A DNA stretch of 64,000 nt from [Clostridium] asparagiforme DSM 15981 (GTDB lineage: Bacteria; Bacillota; Clostridia; Lachnospirales; Lachnospiraceae): positions 4,092,001 to 4,156,000 of the forward strand of contig CP102272.1 in assembly GCA_025149125.1 (NCBI GenBank), written 5' to 3'. Under the pieces are notes generated by a model. The model did not search any database and was not told the origin of the DNA. It worked only from the letters and a program-made list of their open reading frames with translations. The first letter of the stretch is position 1. Each line of letters begins with the position of its first letter. Made by a program: the position numbers and the translations under genes. This document shows positions 16,996-24,461 of this stretch, one piece after another.

Positions 16996-18288
16996 TTAGA
17001 AACATGGCATGACCGTCATCACATAGAAGATATAAATCACACAAAGTACCAATGTGATCAGCCAGCCCGACTTCGCCAAATCTTTCAGAGAATATCCACC
17101 GTCTGCCATACACATTGGTACAGCAGGGGTTGCCATTGGGGTCAGAAATGCTGTCATTGATCCAGCATTAACAAGAATAATTAATCCAATCGGATTTGCC
17201 CCCAGCGCGGAGCAGGTAAGCAAACAGATAGGAACAAATACAGTTAATACCGAGCGGTTAAGCATAAACTGGGTAAGTATAAATGTTATCATAAAGAACA
17301 ACGCTCCCAAAATATAGCTGTTGTGGGTTCCTCCGACAGAAGAGGCAAGTGCATTACCAATCAGTTCACCGGTTCCGGTTGCAGTCAATGCACCACCTAA
17401 AGCAAGTGCACCAACATACAGCATCAGCATATCCCAGGGTATATCTCGCAAAGCCGTCTTCGTATCGGCAACACCGAATAAGCACATCAATAAACTGCCC
17501 GAAAGTGCAATAAACCATGTTGGAAGACCAATATTTGCTGAAAATATCAGACATATGATTGTGGCGAAAAAGATAACAATACCGATTTTGTCAACAAGTG
17601 GATGGAGCGTTGTCTTAATCGACTGTTCTTTCTTCTCAACCCCTTCAATTTTAACAGACGGCAACTCAGGGGTAAACTTTGGGGCAATAAACACCGCCCA
17701 AACCGGTACTAAAATCAGAAGTGGCCATGCCGCTTTTATGAAATCAGTAGGAACGATTGACATTCCGGTAAAACCGTAAGTCTCAAGAAAACCAGTGTAC
17801 TGACCTGCTAGCTGAATCGCAGTTGCCATTGGAAGAATACCGCAACAGGAAACGCAAACAACCATCATCGGGAATACATATTTTGTCCGGCTTTTCCCTG
17901 TCTGATCAAGAAAAGCACAGAATAATGGGCTAATGATCGCATAGACAACCATTGGACTAGCTATAAAATTAGTGAGCAATAAAGCCAGAAATATATATCC
18001 GAAATGAGCAGTCTTAAAAGAACCATTTGTAACCTTAACAATTCCATTAACCATAGCATCTACCATAGAGGTGCGGCGAAAGCCTGCCGCAACCACAAAC
18101 ATGGTTGCCATTAAGATTGTGTTCACATTGGAGAAACCGGCAAGTGCTATATCGGCATCGATACAGTTAGTCACAAACAGGGCACATACTGAAAGGAGAG
18201 ATGTCAACCACATAGGAATTTTGTTGAGTGCATAACTCAACAGTGTAACAATGAATATAACAAGGCAAAATATCATTTGTGTAGTCAT
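16996..18288 (-). CDS. SLC13/DASS-family anion transporter
   Basis: 430 residues, almost entirely hydrophobic with about 11-12 segments. Features of the divalent anion:Na+ symporter/ArsB-NhaD fold: MATMFVVAAGFRRTSMVDA near residue 65, FIASPMVVYAIISPLF near 115, and the C-terminal LVNAGSMTAFLTPMATPAVPM, a serine/threonine-rich substrate loop. It lies 35 nt after the enolase-superfamily enzyme gene on the same strand, so it probably imports the sugar acid or dicarboxylate that enzyme uses. Base composition is clearly more AT-rich than that of the flanking core genes. Confidence 0.85.
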   Translation of the reverse strand: MTTQMIFCLVIFIVTLLSYALNKIPMWLTSLLSVCALFVTNCIDADIALAGFSNVNTILMATMFVVAAGFRRTSMVDAMVNGIVKVTNGSFKTAHFGYIFLALLLTNFIASPMVVYAIISPLFCAFLDQTGKSRTKYVFPMMVVCVSCCGILPMATAIQLAGQYTGFLETYGFTGMSIVPTDFIKAAWPLLILVPVWAVFIAPKFTPELPSVKIEGVEKKEQSIKTTLHPLVDKIGIVIFFATIICLIFSANIGLPTWFIALSGSLLMCLFGVADTKTALRDIPWDMLMLYVGALALGGALTATGTGELIGNALASSVGGTHNSYILGALFFMITFILTQFMLNRSVLTVFVPICLLTCSALGANPIGLIILVNAGSMTAFLTPMATPAVPMCMADGGYSLKDLAKSGWLITLVLCVIYIFYVMTVMPCF

Positions 18289-18323
18289 GTAAAAAATCCT
18301 TTCACTGATTTACGATTGAGTTA

Positions 18324-19514
18324 TTATTGATCAACTACAGCACCATCGACACCGACACGAGTCAGCACACCGCGACGTTTATATGGATACAAAGTATCAA
18401 CATTATGAACCAATTCCACACCGATACCAGGCTTTGTCGGTATCTCCAGATAACCATCTGCATATTTAATTGTCTCTTTCACAACATCGCCTTGATGGAA
18501 GTTATCTTTGTTCTTATTCATGATCGCAGAGAAGTGATCCGTTGTGGACGGTCTGTCATCACCCGGGAATTCCTGTAATGCAAAATTAGGAGCAATTGCA
18601 GCAATCTGAATGCAGGCAGCTGTGGAAACGGGGCTGAGCGGATTGTGAGGAACCACCATAACACCATTTGCTTCTGCCATAGCAGCAATTTTCTTACCTC
18701 CGGTTATACCACCACACAGACAAATGTCAGGACGAACATATTGTGCCCCATCATGTTTCATCAGCATGGCAAATTCCTGTGGTGTATGATATCTTTCGCC
18801 TGTTGCAACAGGGATATTGACTCGTGAGGCAATTCCGATCATAGAATCAAAATTATCCGGTGTTGTTGGGTCTTCCAGGAAGAACGGATGGAATTCCTCA
18901 ATTCCGTGAGCAAAAGCAATCGCCTCAGGAATGTTTAACTGACGATGTATTTCAACGCACAGATCAACGTCGTTTCCTACTGCTTCACGATAAACAGCAA
19001 CACGCGCTATCGCATTTTCGATTTTTTTGGCAAAAGATACTTCATTATACACCTGAGTTCTCGGTTCATCCAGGAATGGAGAAAGATGTCCTACGGCTGT
19101 AAATCCCTTTGCCTTCGCTTCTTTCAAATTCTTTACCATGGAATCAATATCATTGCCGCCGACATGATAGTAAACTCTTGCTTTGTCTCTTACTTTCCCT
19201 CCGAGCAGCTGGTATACAGGACATCCATAATATTTACCGGCAATATCCCACAATGCAATATCAATTGCAGAGATTGCTCCCATGATAGCTGCACCGCGGA
19301 AATGAAAACTCCTGTACATATACTGCCAATGGTGCTCAATAGTTAACGGATCCTTTCCTTCTAAATACAGTGCGAATGTGTTTATCGCTTCCTTGGCAGA
19401 ATCCTGAAACGCCCATGCCCCACTTTCACCTACACCAACAATCCCCTCATCGGTGGTAATTTGGACAAACAGAAATCGGTTTGCCAGTATCGGTTTAACT
19501 TCTGTAATTTTCAT
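18324..19514 (-). CDS. Mandelate racemase/D-galactonate dehydratase-like enolase-superfamily enzyme
   Basis: 396 residues from ATG 19514 (MKITEVKPIL), 7 nt after GGGAGG. N-terminal capping domain, then a TIM barrel. Metal and catalytic residues by motif: E188 and H190 (VEIH), E214 (FLEDP), E240 (ATGER) and H290 (VPHNPLSP). This set is that of acid-sugar dehydratases such as D-galactonate or mannonate dehydratase. The first ligand is Glu where DgoD has Asp, so the substrate should not be assumed. The SLC13 gene downstream and the divergent LysR gene make a small catabolic cassette. Confidence 0.88.
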   Translation of the reverse strand: MKITEVKPILANRFLFVQITTDEGIVGVGESGAWAFQDSAKEAINTFALYLEGKDPLTIEHHWQYMYRSFHFRGAAIMGAISAIDIALWDIAGKYYGCPVYQLLGGKVRDKARVYYHVGGNDIDSMVKNLKEAKAKGFTAVGHLSPFLDEPRTQVYNEVSFAKKIENAIARVAVYREAVGNDVDLCVEIHRQLNIPEAIAFAHGIEEFHPFFLEDPTTPDNFDSMIGIASRVNIPVATGERYHTPQEFAMLMKHDGAQYVRPDICLCGGITGGKKIAAMAEANGVMVVPHNPLSPVSTAACIQIAAIAPNFALQEFPGDDRPSTTDHFSAIMNKNKDNFHQGDVVKETIKYADGYLEIPTKPGIGVELVHNVDTLYPYKRRGVLTRVGVDGAVVDQ

Positions 19515-19553
19515 CTTGTTTCCTCCCTGCATTTTACTTGTTTTGCTGAATTT

Positions 19554-19582
19554 ATTGTAATTTATTGCACCTGATTTGTGAA
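19554..19582 (-). promoter_or_regulatory. Promoter of the dehydratase-SLC13 operon
   Basis: On the minus strand TTCACA (19582-19577), a 17-nt spacer and TACAAT (19559-19554). Confidence 0.55.
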
Positions 19583-19701
19583 ATAATTAGATGTTTTGGT
19601 CCATAAGATTTACTTATATCCTTCAGCTTTATTTTATATGTCCACATTATGATTAAAATTTATGCCGCAAACATACTTTTTCAACTCTTTTTAAAAAAAT
19701 A

Positions 19702-19730
19702 TTGATTTTTCAAGAATCTGTCTCTATAAT
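19702..19730 (+). promoter_or_regulatory. Promoter of the third lysR gene
   Basis: TTGATT at 19702-19707, a 17-nt spacer and consensus TATAAT at 19725-19730, 31 nt before the start codon. Confidence 0.65.
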
Positions 19731-19761
19731 CGTCTTATACTTTTTAGGGGGATTTTCCAAT

Positions 19762-20661
19762 ATGCGGCTAAATCAAATGCAGTATTTTGTTACTGTTTGC
19801 AAATATCAGAATTACACCCGCGCTGCCGAAGAACTTTTTGTCTCACAACCAGCTATATCACAGGCCATGAAAGAGTTAGAATCAGAATGTGGTGTGCCTC
19901 TGCTAAAACGCAAGGGCAATAATATTTATATTACGCCGGAGGGTGAACTGTTGCGTGCGGAAGCCTCCAGTATGCTGGAGCATATGGATCGTTTAACTCA
20001 CTTAATCAAAGATCTGCATCTGCAGCGTAATTTTGTCCGTATTGGTATGTCCACCATCAGCGGTAATGTCATCTTCCCCTATCTCCGGCGCTATTTTCAT
20101 CTCCAGCACCCTGAAACGGAAGTAATATCACAGGAACATAATACCGTCACTCTTTTTCAGCTTTTAGATACAGACGAAGTGGATATCATTCTCACAACTC
20201 CTATCACTTCCGAAGAAGAATTAAAAAAGGATTACCACTATATCAAAACCAATACCCCTTCTCTTGTTTACTGCGTAGCAAAGGGACACCCCTATGCGGA
20301 GAAGAAGTCTGTAAACTGCCAGGAAATCGCAGCGGCACCTATTGCAGTTTTGACAGATAATTCCTATCCCACCCTGGAATTGAAACGCAACCTTTCTGAA
20401 GCAGGCTTAAAACCCAATATCATTCATTACACGAAACAGATGTATACCGTGGAGCGTTTCATTGTATCCGGTGCTTCAGCCGGCTTTCTTCCCGAAGAAC
20501 TGGTAAGAAATAACCCCCAGCTTGTTGCTCTGGATTATCCTTGGTACCGCAGCGACCTCTATACTATGCTGCTCTGGAAAAAGGATCGTGCTATTTATCC
20601 GTCAGTAGAAATTTTCATCAACACAGCACGCCAATACTTAAAAAATTATCAATCCGATTAA
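19762..20661 (+). CDS. LysR-family transcriptional regulator of the AT-rich cassette
   Basis: 299 residues from ATG 19762 (MRLNQMQYFVTV), after AGGGGGA. A longer frame begins at 19702, but that TTG is the -35 box of the promoter. HTH: YTRAAEELFVSQPAISQAMKELE, followed by a complete effector domain. Divergent from the dehydratase gene across 247 nt, it is the likely regulator of that operon. Its codons are AT-rich like those of its neighbours in the island. Confidence 0.9.
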   Translation: MRLNQMQYFVTVCKYQNYTRAAEELFVSQPAISQAMKELESECGVPLLKRKGNNIYITPEGELLRAEASSMLEHMDRLTHLIKDLHLQRNFVRIGMSTISGNVIFPYLRRYFHLQHPETEVISQEHNTVTLFQLLDTDEVDIILTTPITSEEELKKDYHYIKTNTPSLVYCVAKGHPYAEKKSVNCQEIAAAPIAVLTDNSYPTLELKRNLSEAGLKPNIIHYTKQMYTVERFIVSGASAGFLPEELVRNNPQLVALDYPWYRSDLYTMLLWKKDRAIYPSVEIFINTARQYLKNYQSD

Positions 20662-20771
20662 AATGGGGCTGATTACCGGAAATAAATGACACTCATGAAT
20701 AATCAGTTGATACTGTCCTCCACCGAAAATATTGCCGCGATGCTGAGATATGTCAATAGCAGCACTTTCTA

Positions 20772-22124
20772 TCAAGCTTGCTCCTCAGCCAATTCCCACC
20801 GCAAATACGCCGCCATCCCCACCGCAATCAACGCCGCGGCCACGTCCGCCACCGGCTGGGCATAGAGGATTCCGTTTAATCCCCAGATTCCCGGCAGAAT
20901 AAGGATCGCCGGCACGAAGCAGATCCCCTGCCGGCAGGCGCCCAAAAAGCAGCCCTCTTTCGCTTTCCCCATTGCCATAAACAGGAACGAGTAAACCGTA
21001 TAAAATCCAAAGAGTATGAAGGATAAACCGTTGATCCGCAGCGCGGCCCGGCCCACCCGGATCATATCCAGGTCCCCCTTGGTAAACTTCGAGATCATCG
21101 GACCGGAAAATACCGCGGCGGCCAGCCCAAACACAGCGCAGAAAACCGTGGACCAGATGATGGAAATTTTCACCGCCTCGCCCAAACGGTCATATTTTTT
21201 TGAGCCATAGCTGTACCCGGCGATGGGTTGCAGCCCCTTCAAAAATCCAAAAACCATCAGGCTTCCCACGGACATTATTTTCGTCACCGCCCCCATGGCC
21301 GCAAGGGCGTAATCTCCATACTCCCGGGCCCCGTCGTTGATCATTGACATGGACAGGCTGGTCAGCAGCTGAAAGGCCATGGTGGGAATCCCAATTTTCA
21401 GAATCTCCGACATGATTTTCCCGGACAGGCGGCAATCTCTGATGCTGAACCGGAACACGCTCCGTTTCCCCAGTATGTAGGCCAGATAGACCAGGGTGGA
21501 AAAACACTGTGAAATCCCAGTGGCGATTGCCGCTCCGGCCACCCCTAAATCCAGTCCATAGATGAAAATCGGGTCCAGGACAAGATTCAGCACAGCGCCC
21601 GCAAGCAGCACGCACATGGTGGTCTTAGCCGCTCCCTCGCTCGATACAATATTATTCATGGTTACATTGAACACGTTAAAAATGGAACAGGTGATATAGA
21701 TTCCCGTGTAGCTGAGCGCGTACGGCATCACGCTGTCGCTGGCTCCCAGCCGTCCAAGAATCGGCTCCAGCCAGATCACACAGCAGGAAATGACCAGCGC
21801 GCCCACAAAAATACTGCTGTACAGGGCGGTGCTGGCCACCCGGTTGGCATTTTCCCGATCGCCCCGTCCCAGCAGTCTGGACAGACAGGACGCCGCGCCG
21901 TTGCCAAACAGCAGGCCCAAACCGACTACCACCTGACCCAGGGGAAATGCCACTGTGATCGCCCCCATCTGGCTTGTGCCAAGTCCTCCCACAAAATAGG
22001 CATCCACCAGATTGTACAGCGCGTTGATCATCATTCCGATCATGGTTGGAAGTCCCAGCGCCAGCAGTGCCCTGGGCACCGGCGCATTTCCCAGCAATTC
22101 CATTTTTTTCTCATTCTCCTTCAT
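20772..22124 (-). CDS. MATE-family multidrug efflux transporter
   Basis: 450 residues, 12 predicted helices in two MatE halves. The N-terminal half shows LPTMIGMMINALYNLVDAYFVGGLG and the second half GIPTMAFQLLTSLSMSMINDGA, the repeated MATE signature. It exports cationic drugs or metabolites by Na+ or H+ antiport. AAAGGAGAG precedes the ATG. The gene is divergent from padR, and its promoter spacer is exactly filled by a PadR-like palindrome, so it is probably repressed until a ligand binds PadR. Confidence 0.92.
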   Translation of the reverse strand: MKENEKKMELLGNAPVPRALLALGLPTMIGMMINALYNLVDAYFVGGLGTSQMGAITVAFPLGQVVVGLGLLFGNGAASCLSRLLGRGDRENANRVASTALYSSIFVGALVISCCVIWLEPILGRLGASDSVMPYALSYTGIYITCSIFNVFNVTMNNIVSSEGAAKTTMCVLLAGAVLNLVLDPIFIYGLDLGVAGAAIATGISQCFSTLVYLAYILGKRSVFRFSIRDCRLSGKIMSEILKIGIPTMAFQLLTSLSMSMINDGAREYGDYALAAMGAVTKIMSVGSLMVFGFLKGLQPIAGYSYGSKKYDRLGEAVKISIIWSTVFCAVFGLAAAVFSGPMISKFTKGDLDMIRVGRAALRINGLSFILFGFYTVYSFLFMAMGKAKEGCFLGACRQGICFVPAILILPGIWGLNGILYAQPVADVAAALIAVGMAAYLRWELAEEQA

Positions 22125-22161
22125 TCTGAAACTCTCCTTTCGTTTTCCAATCTTAACAATA

Positions 22162-22178
22162 TACTATAATTTATAGTA
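22162..22178. promoter_or_regulatory. Candidate PadR operator 1
   Basis: TACTATAATTTATAGTA, a perfect 17-nt palindrome just downstream of the -10 of the MATE promoter. Confidence 0.65.
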
Positions 22179-22187
22179 GCGAACTCA

Positions 22188-22216
22188 ATAATACTATAAA
22201 TTATAGTATATGTCAA
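22188..22216 (-). promoter_or_regulatory. MATE gene promoter with an embedded operator
   Basis: On the minus strand TTGACA (22216-22211), a 17-nt spacer and TATTAT (22193-22188). The spacer holds TACTATAAATTATAGTA (22192-22208), a perfect 17-nt palindrome differing from operator 1 only at the central base. Confidence 0.7.
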
Positions 22217-22268
22217 GCGCAGAAAACCTCTTAAAACCCACGCTCTGCGGCTGCCCGCCCGCCCGCAC

Positions 22269-22297
22269 TTGACATATCTCGCCGACTATACTACTAT
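22269..22297 (+). promoter_or_regulatory. padR promoter with an overlapping imperfect operator
   Basis: TTGACA at 22269-22274, a 17-nt spacer and TACTAT at 22292-22297. The -10 is the left half of a third, imperfect copy of the palindrome (22292-22308), as expected for autorepression. Confidence 0.65.
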
Positions 22298-22359
22298 ATT
22301 TTATAGCACAATCAGTATCCCCCCAATCTCACCCATTACAGACACAAAAGGAGGACCTT

Positions 22360-22887
22360 ATGGCAACCATCGATTTAATCGTTCTGGGAATCTTAAAGCA
22401 GGAACCGTTAAGCGCCTACGACATTCAAAAGCTGGTCGAATACCGCAACATTTCAAGGTGGGTTAAAATCAGCACCCCTTCCATTTACAAGAAAGTGCTC
22501 CAGCTGGAGGAAAAAGGGCTGATCAAAAGCACCCTGGTCCGGGAGGGGAAAATGCCGGAGAAAGCGGTATACTCGCTGACAGAGGCGGGGGAATCCCAGT
22601 GGGAAAGCCTCATGCTGGAAATCTCTGAAAAACCCATTCATTTTTTCCTGGACTTTAACGCCGTGATCGTCAATCTGGCCGGCCTGACGCCGGAACATCA
22701 GGTGCGCTGTCTGGCAAATATTGAGAACAACATCAAGACCTTAAAGGCGTATTTGGAAGAAAATATCCGCCAAAAGGAGGCGGAGCCGGATATCCCAGAA
22801 ACCGGCATGGCTGTTTTACGGCAGCAATACACGCTGGCTCAGGCCGTGGAAACCTGGATCGCCTCCCTGAAAAAAGACTTCGGCTGA
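22360..22887 (+). CDS. PadR-family transcriptional regulator
   Basis: 175 residues. The N-terminal winged helix shows the PadR pattern: VLGILKQEPLSAYDIQKLVE, then ISTPSIYKKVLQLEEKGLI and KAVYSLTEAGE; the C-terminal half is the helical dimerisation arm. AAAGGAGGA precedes the ATG. Three copies of one palindrome in the divergent region overlap both promoters, so it probably represses itself and the MATE pump. The ABC exporter downstream starts after a clear terminator, so its control by PadR is less certain. Confidence 0.93.
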   Translation: MATIDLIVLGILKQEPLSAYDIQKLVEYRNISRWVKISTPSIYKKVLQLEEKGLIKSTLVREGKMPEKAVYSLTEAGESQWESLMLEISEKPIHFFLDFNAVIVNLAGLTPEHQVRCLANIENNIKTLKAYLEENIRQKEAEPDIPETGMAVLRQQYTLAQAVETWIASLKKDFG

Positions 22888-22933
22888 AAATCCGGCGTTC
22901 AAAAAATTTCCATCCATAGAAAACCCTCCACTT

Positions 22934-22967
22934 TACCACCAATGTTCCCGTTGGTGGTATTCTTTTG
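22934..22967 (+). terminator. Terminator after padR
   Basis: TACCACCAA pairs perfectly with TTGGTGGTA around an 8-nt loop, followed by TTCTTTT. Confidence 0.85.
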
Positions 22968-22993
22968 TTGCAAAATCACAAGGAGGTAACGAA

Positions 22994-23725
22994 ATGCAGG
23001 AAGTAATCAAAGTAGAACAACTCACAAAATCCTACGGCGCGCTGACAGCGGTGGACCGCCTCAGCCTGTCCGTGGACCGCGGCACGGTGTTCGGGCTTTT
23101 GGGCGCCAACGGCGCGGGAAAGAGCACCGCAATCGAGTGCATCCTGGGGACTAAAAAAGCGGATAGCGGCAGCGTCTCCATTCTTGGCCTCAACCCGGGG
23201 GCAGATCGCCGGAAACTCTTCGAGCGGGTGGGCGTCCAATTCCAGGAGGCCAACTATCAGGACAAGATCACGCTGTGGGAGCTCTGCCAGGTCACGACGT
23301 CCCTGTACCGGCAGCCCGCAGACCCAGCCGCTCTGCTGGACAAATTCGGGCTGTCCGGCAGGAAACGCTGCCCGGTGAAGGAGCTGTCCGGCGGCCAGCG
23401 GCAGCGCCTGTTTATTGTGCTTGCTCTCATCCCCAACCCGGAAGTCGTCTTTCTGGACGAGCTGACCACCGGACTGGACGCAAGGGCAAGGCGGGAGGTC
23501 TGGAACATCCTTTCGGACCTGAAAAACCATGGCATGACGATTTTTCTCACCTCCCATTTCATGGACGAGGTGGAAAAACTGTGCGACCGGATTTGCATTT
23601 TAAAAAAAGGCAGGGCTGTGTTTCACGGCACCGTATCGGAAGCCATAAAAAACAGTCCCTGCCATCAGCTGGAGGACGCTTATCTCTGGTATACTGAGGA
23701 GGAATCGGAATATGAGAGCATTTAA
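22994..23725 (+). CDS. ABC-2 type exporter, ATP-binding subunit
   Basis: 243 residues with all nucleotide-binding motifs: Walker A GANGAGKS near residue 38, Q loop VQFQEANYQ, signature ELSGGQRQR, Walker B VVFLDELTTGLD and the H-loop LTSHFMDE. The Asp of the usual DEPT is followed by Glu-Leu-Thr, as in several drug and antibiotic exporters. AAGGAGG precedes the ATG. The reading frame overlaps the permease gene by 14 nt, so the two subunits are coupled. Substrate unknown; drug or peptide export is the family norm. Confidence 0.93.
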   Translation: MQEVIKVEQLTKSYGALTAVDRLSLSVDRGTVFGLLGANGAGKSTAIECILGTKKADSGSVSILGLNPGADRRKLFERVGVQFQEANYQDKITLWELCQVTTSLYRQPADPAALLDKFGLSGRKRCPVKELSGGQRQRLFIVLALIPNPEVVFLDELTTGLDARARREVWNILSDLKNHGMTIFLTSHFMDEVEKLCDRICILKKGRAVFHGTVSEAIKNSPCHQLEDAYLWYTEEESEYESI

Positions 23726-24455
23726 GACAATGATGAAAACAGAATTGAAACTGTCACTGCGGGGCATGGACATGTTTATCTTCGCCATCTGCGCCCCACT
23801 GGTGGTACTGGTGCTGCTGGGAATTTTGTATGGGGACAAGCCCGCCTTTGAGGGAGCCGGATATACCTTCCTGGAACAGTCCTTCGGGGCGCTCACCACC
23901 ATCTCCATCTGCGCGGGCGGCGTGATGGGTCTGCCGCTGGTGGTGTCGGAATACCGGAGCCGGCACATTCTGAAGCGCTACCAGGTAACCCCCGTCAGCC
24001 CGGCTGTGATCCTTCTGGTTCAGGTCGCCATCTACACCCTGTACGCAGCCGTGTCCTTTGTCTCCCTGTACCTCACGGCGGCCCTATTCTTTGGATACCG
24101 GTTCGGCGGCTCGTGGACCGGCTTCCTGGGAGGCTATCTGCTGGTGCTGGTATCCATGTTCTCCATCGGCATGATGGTGGGCGGAATCGCCCCGGACGCC
24201 AGGACCGCCGGGGTCATCGCCAGCCTTCTGTATTTCCCCATGCTGATCTTCTCCGGAGCCACACTGCCCTACGAGGTCATGCCCGGCCCCCTGAGGCAGG
24301 CGGCCGGTCTCCTGCCGCTGACTCAGGGAATCAAGTTGTTAAAGGCCGCCTCTCTGGGGCTGCCCGCAGACAGCGTGCGCCTCCCGATCCTTCTCATGGC
24401 GGCCATCGCCGGGGTGTGCACCCTGGTTTCCCTCCGCTTCTTCAAATGGGAATAG
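23712..24455 (+). CDS. ABC-2 type exporter, permease subunit
   Basis: 247 residues, six predicted membrane segments. It begins MRAFKTMMKTELKLSLRG and has the ABC-2 features: a central SIGMMVGGIAPDARTAGVIAS segment and the FSGATLPYEVMPGPLRQAAGLLPLT loop before the last helices. It forms the channel of a half-size exporter dimer with the ATPase encoded just upstream. Its stop lies 6 nt from the end of the convergent histidine kinase gene, with no hairpin between them. Confidence 0.9.
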   Translation: MRAFKTMMKTELKLSLRGMDMFIFAICAPLVVLVLLGILYGDKPAFEGAGYTFLEQSFGALTTISICAGGVMGLPLVVSEYRSRHILKRYQVTPVSPAVILLVQVAIYTLYAAVSFVSLYLTAALFFGYRFGGSWTGFLGGYLLVLVSMFSIGMMVGGIAPDARTAGVIASLLYFPMLIFSGATLPYEVMPGPLRQAAGLLPLTQGIKLLKAASLGLPADSVRLPILLMAAIAGVCTLVSLRFFKWE

Positions 24456-24461
24456 GGCCGG

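Noticed and set aside
19702..19761. Longer N-terminus for the third LysR protein
   Set aside because: The TTG at 19702 is the -35 box of a consensus promoter; the ATG at 19762 has the ribosome site and the family start.
20695..20865. 56-codon plus-strand ORF (MNNQLILSSTENIAAML...)
   Set aside because: It has no ribosome site, and its second half is the reverse of the MATE gene.
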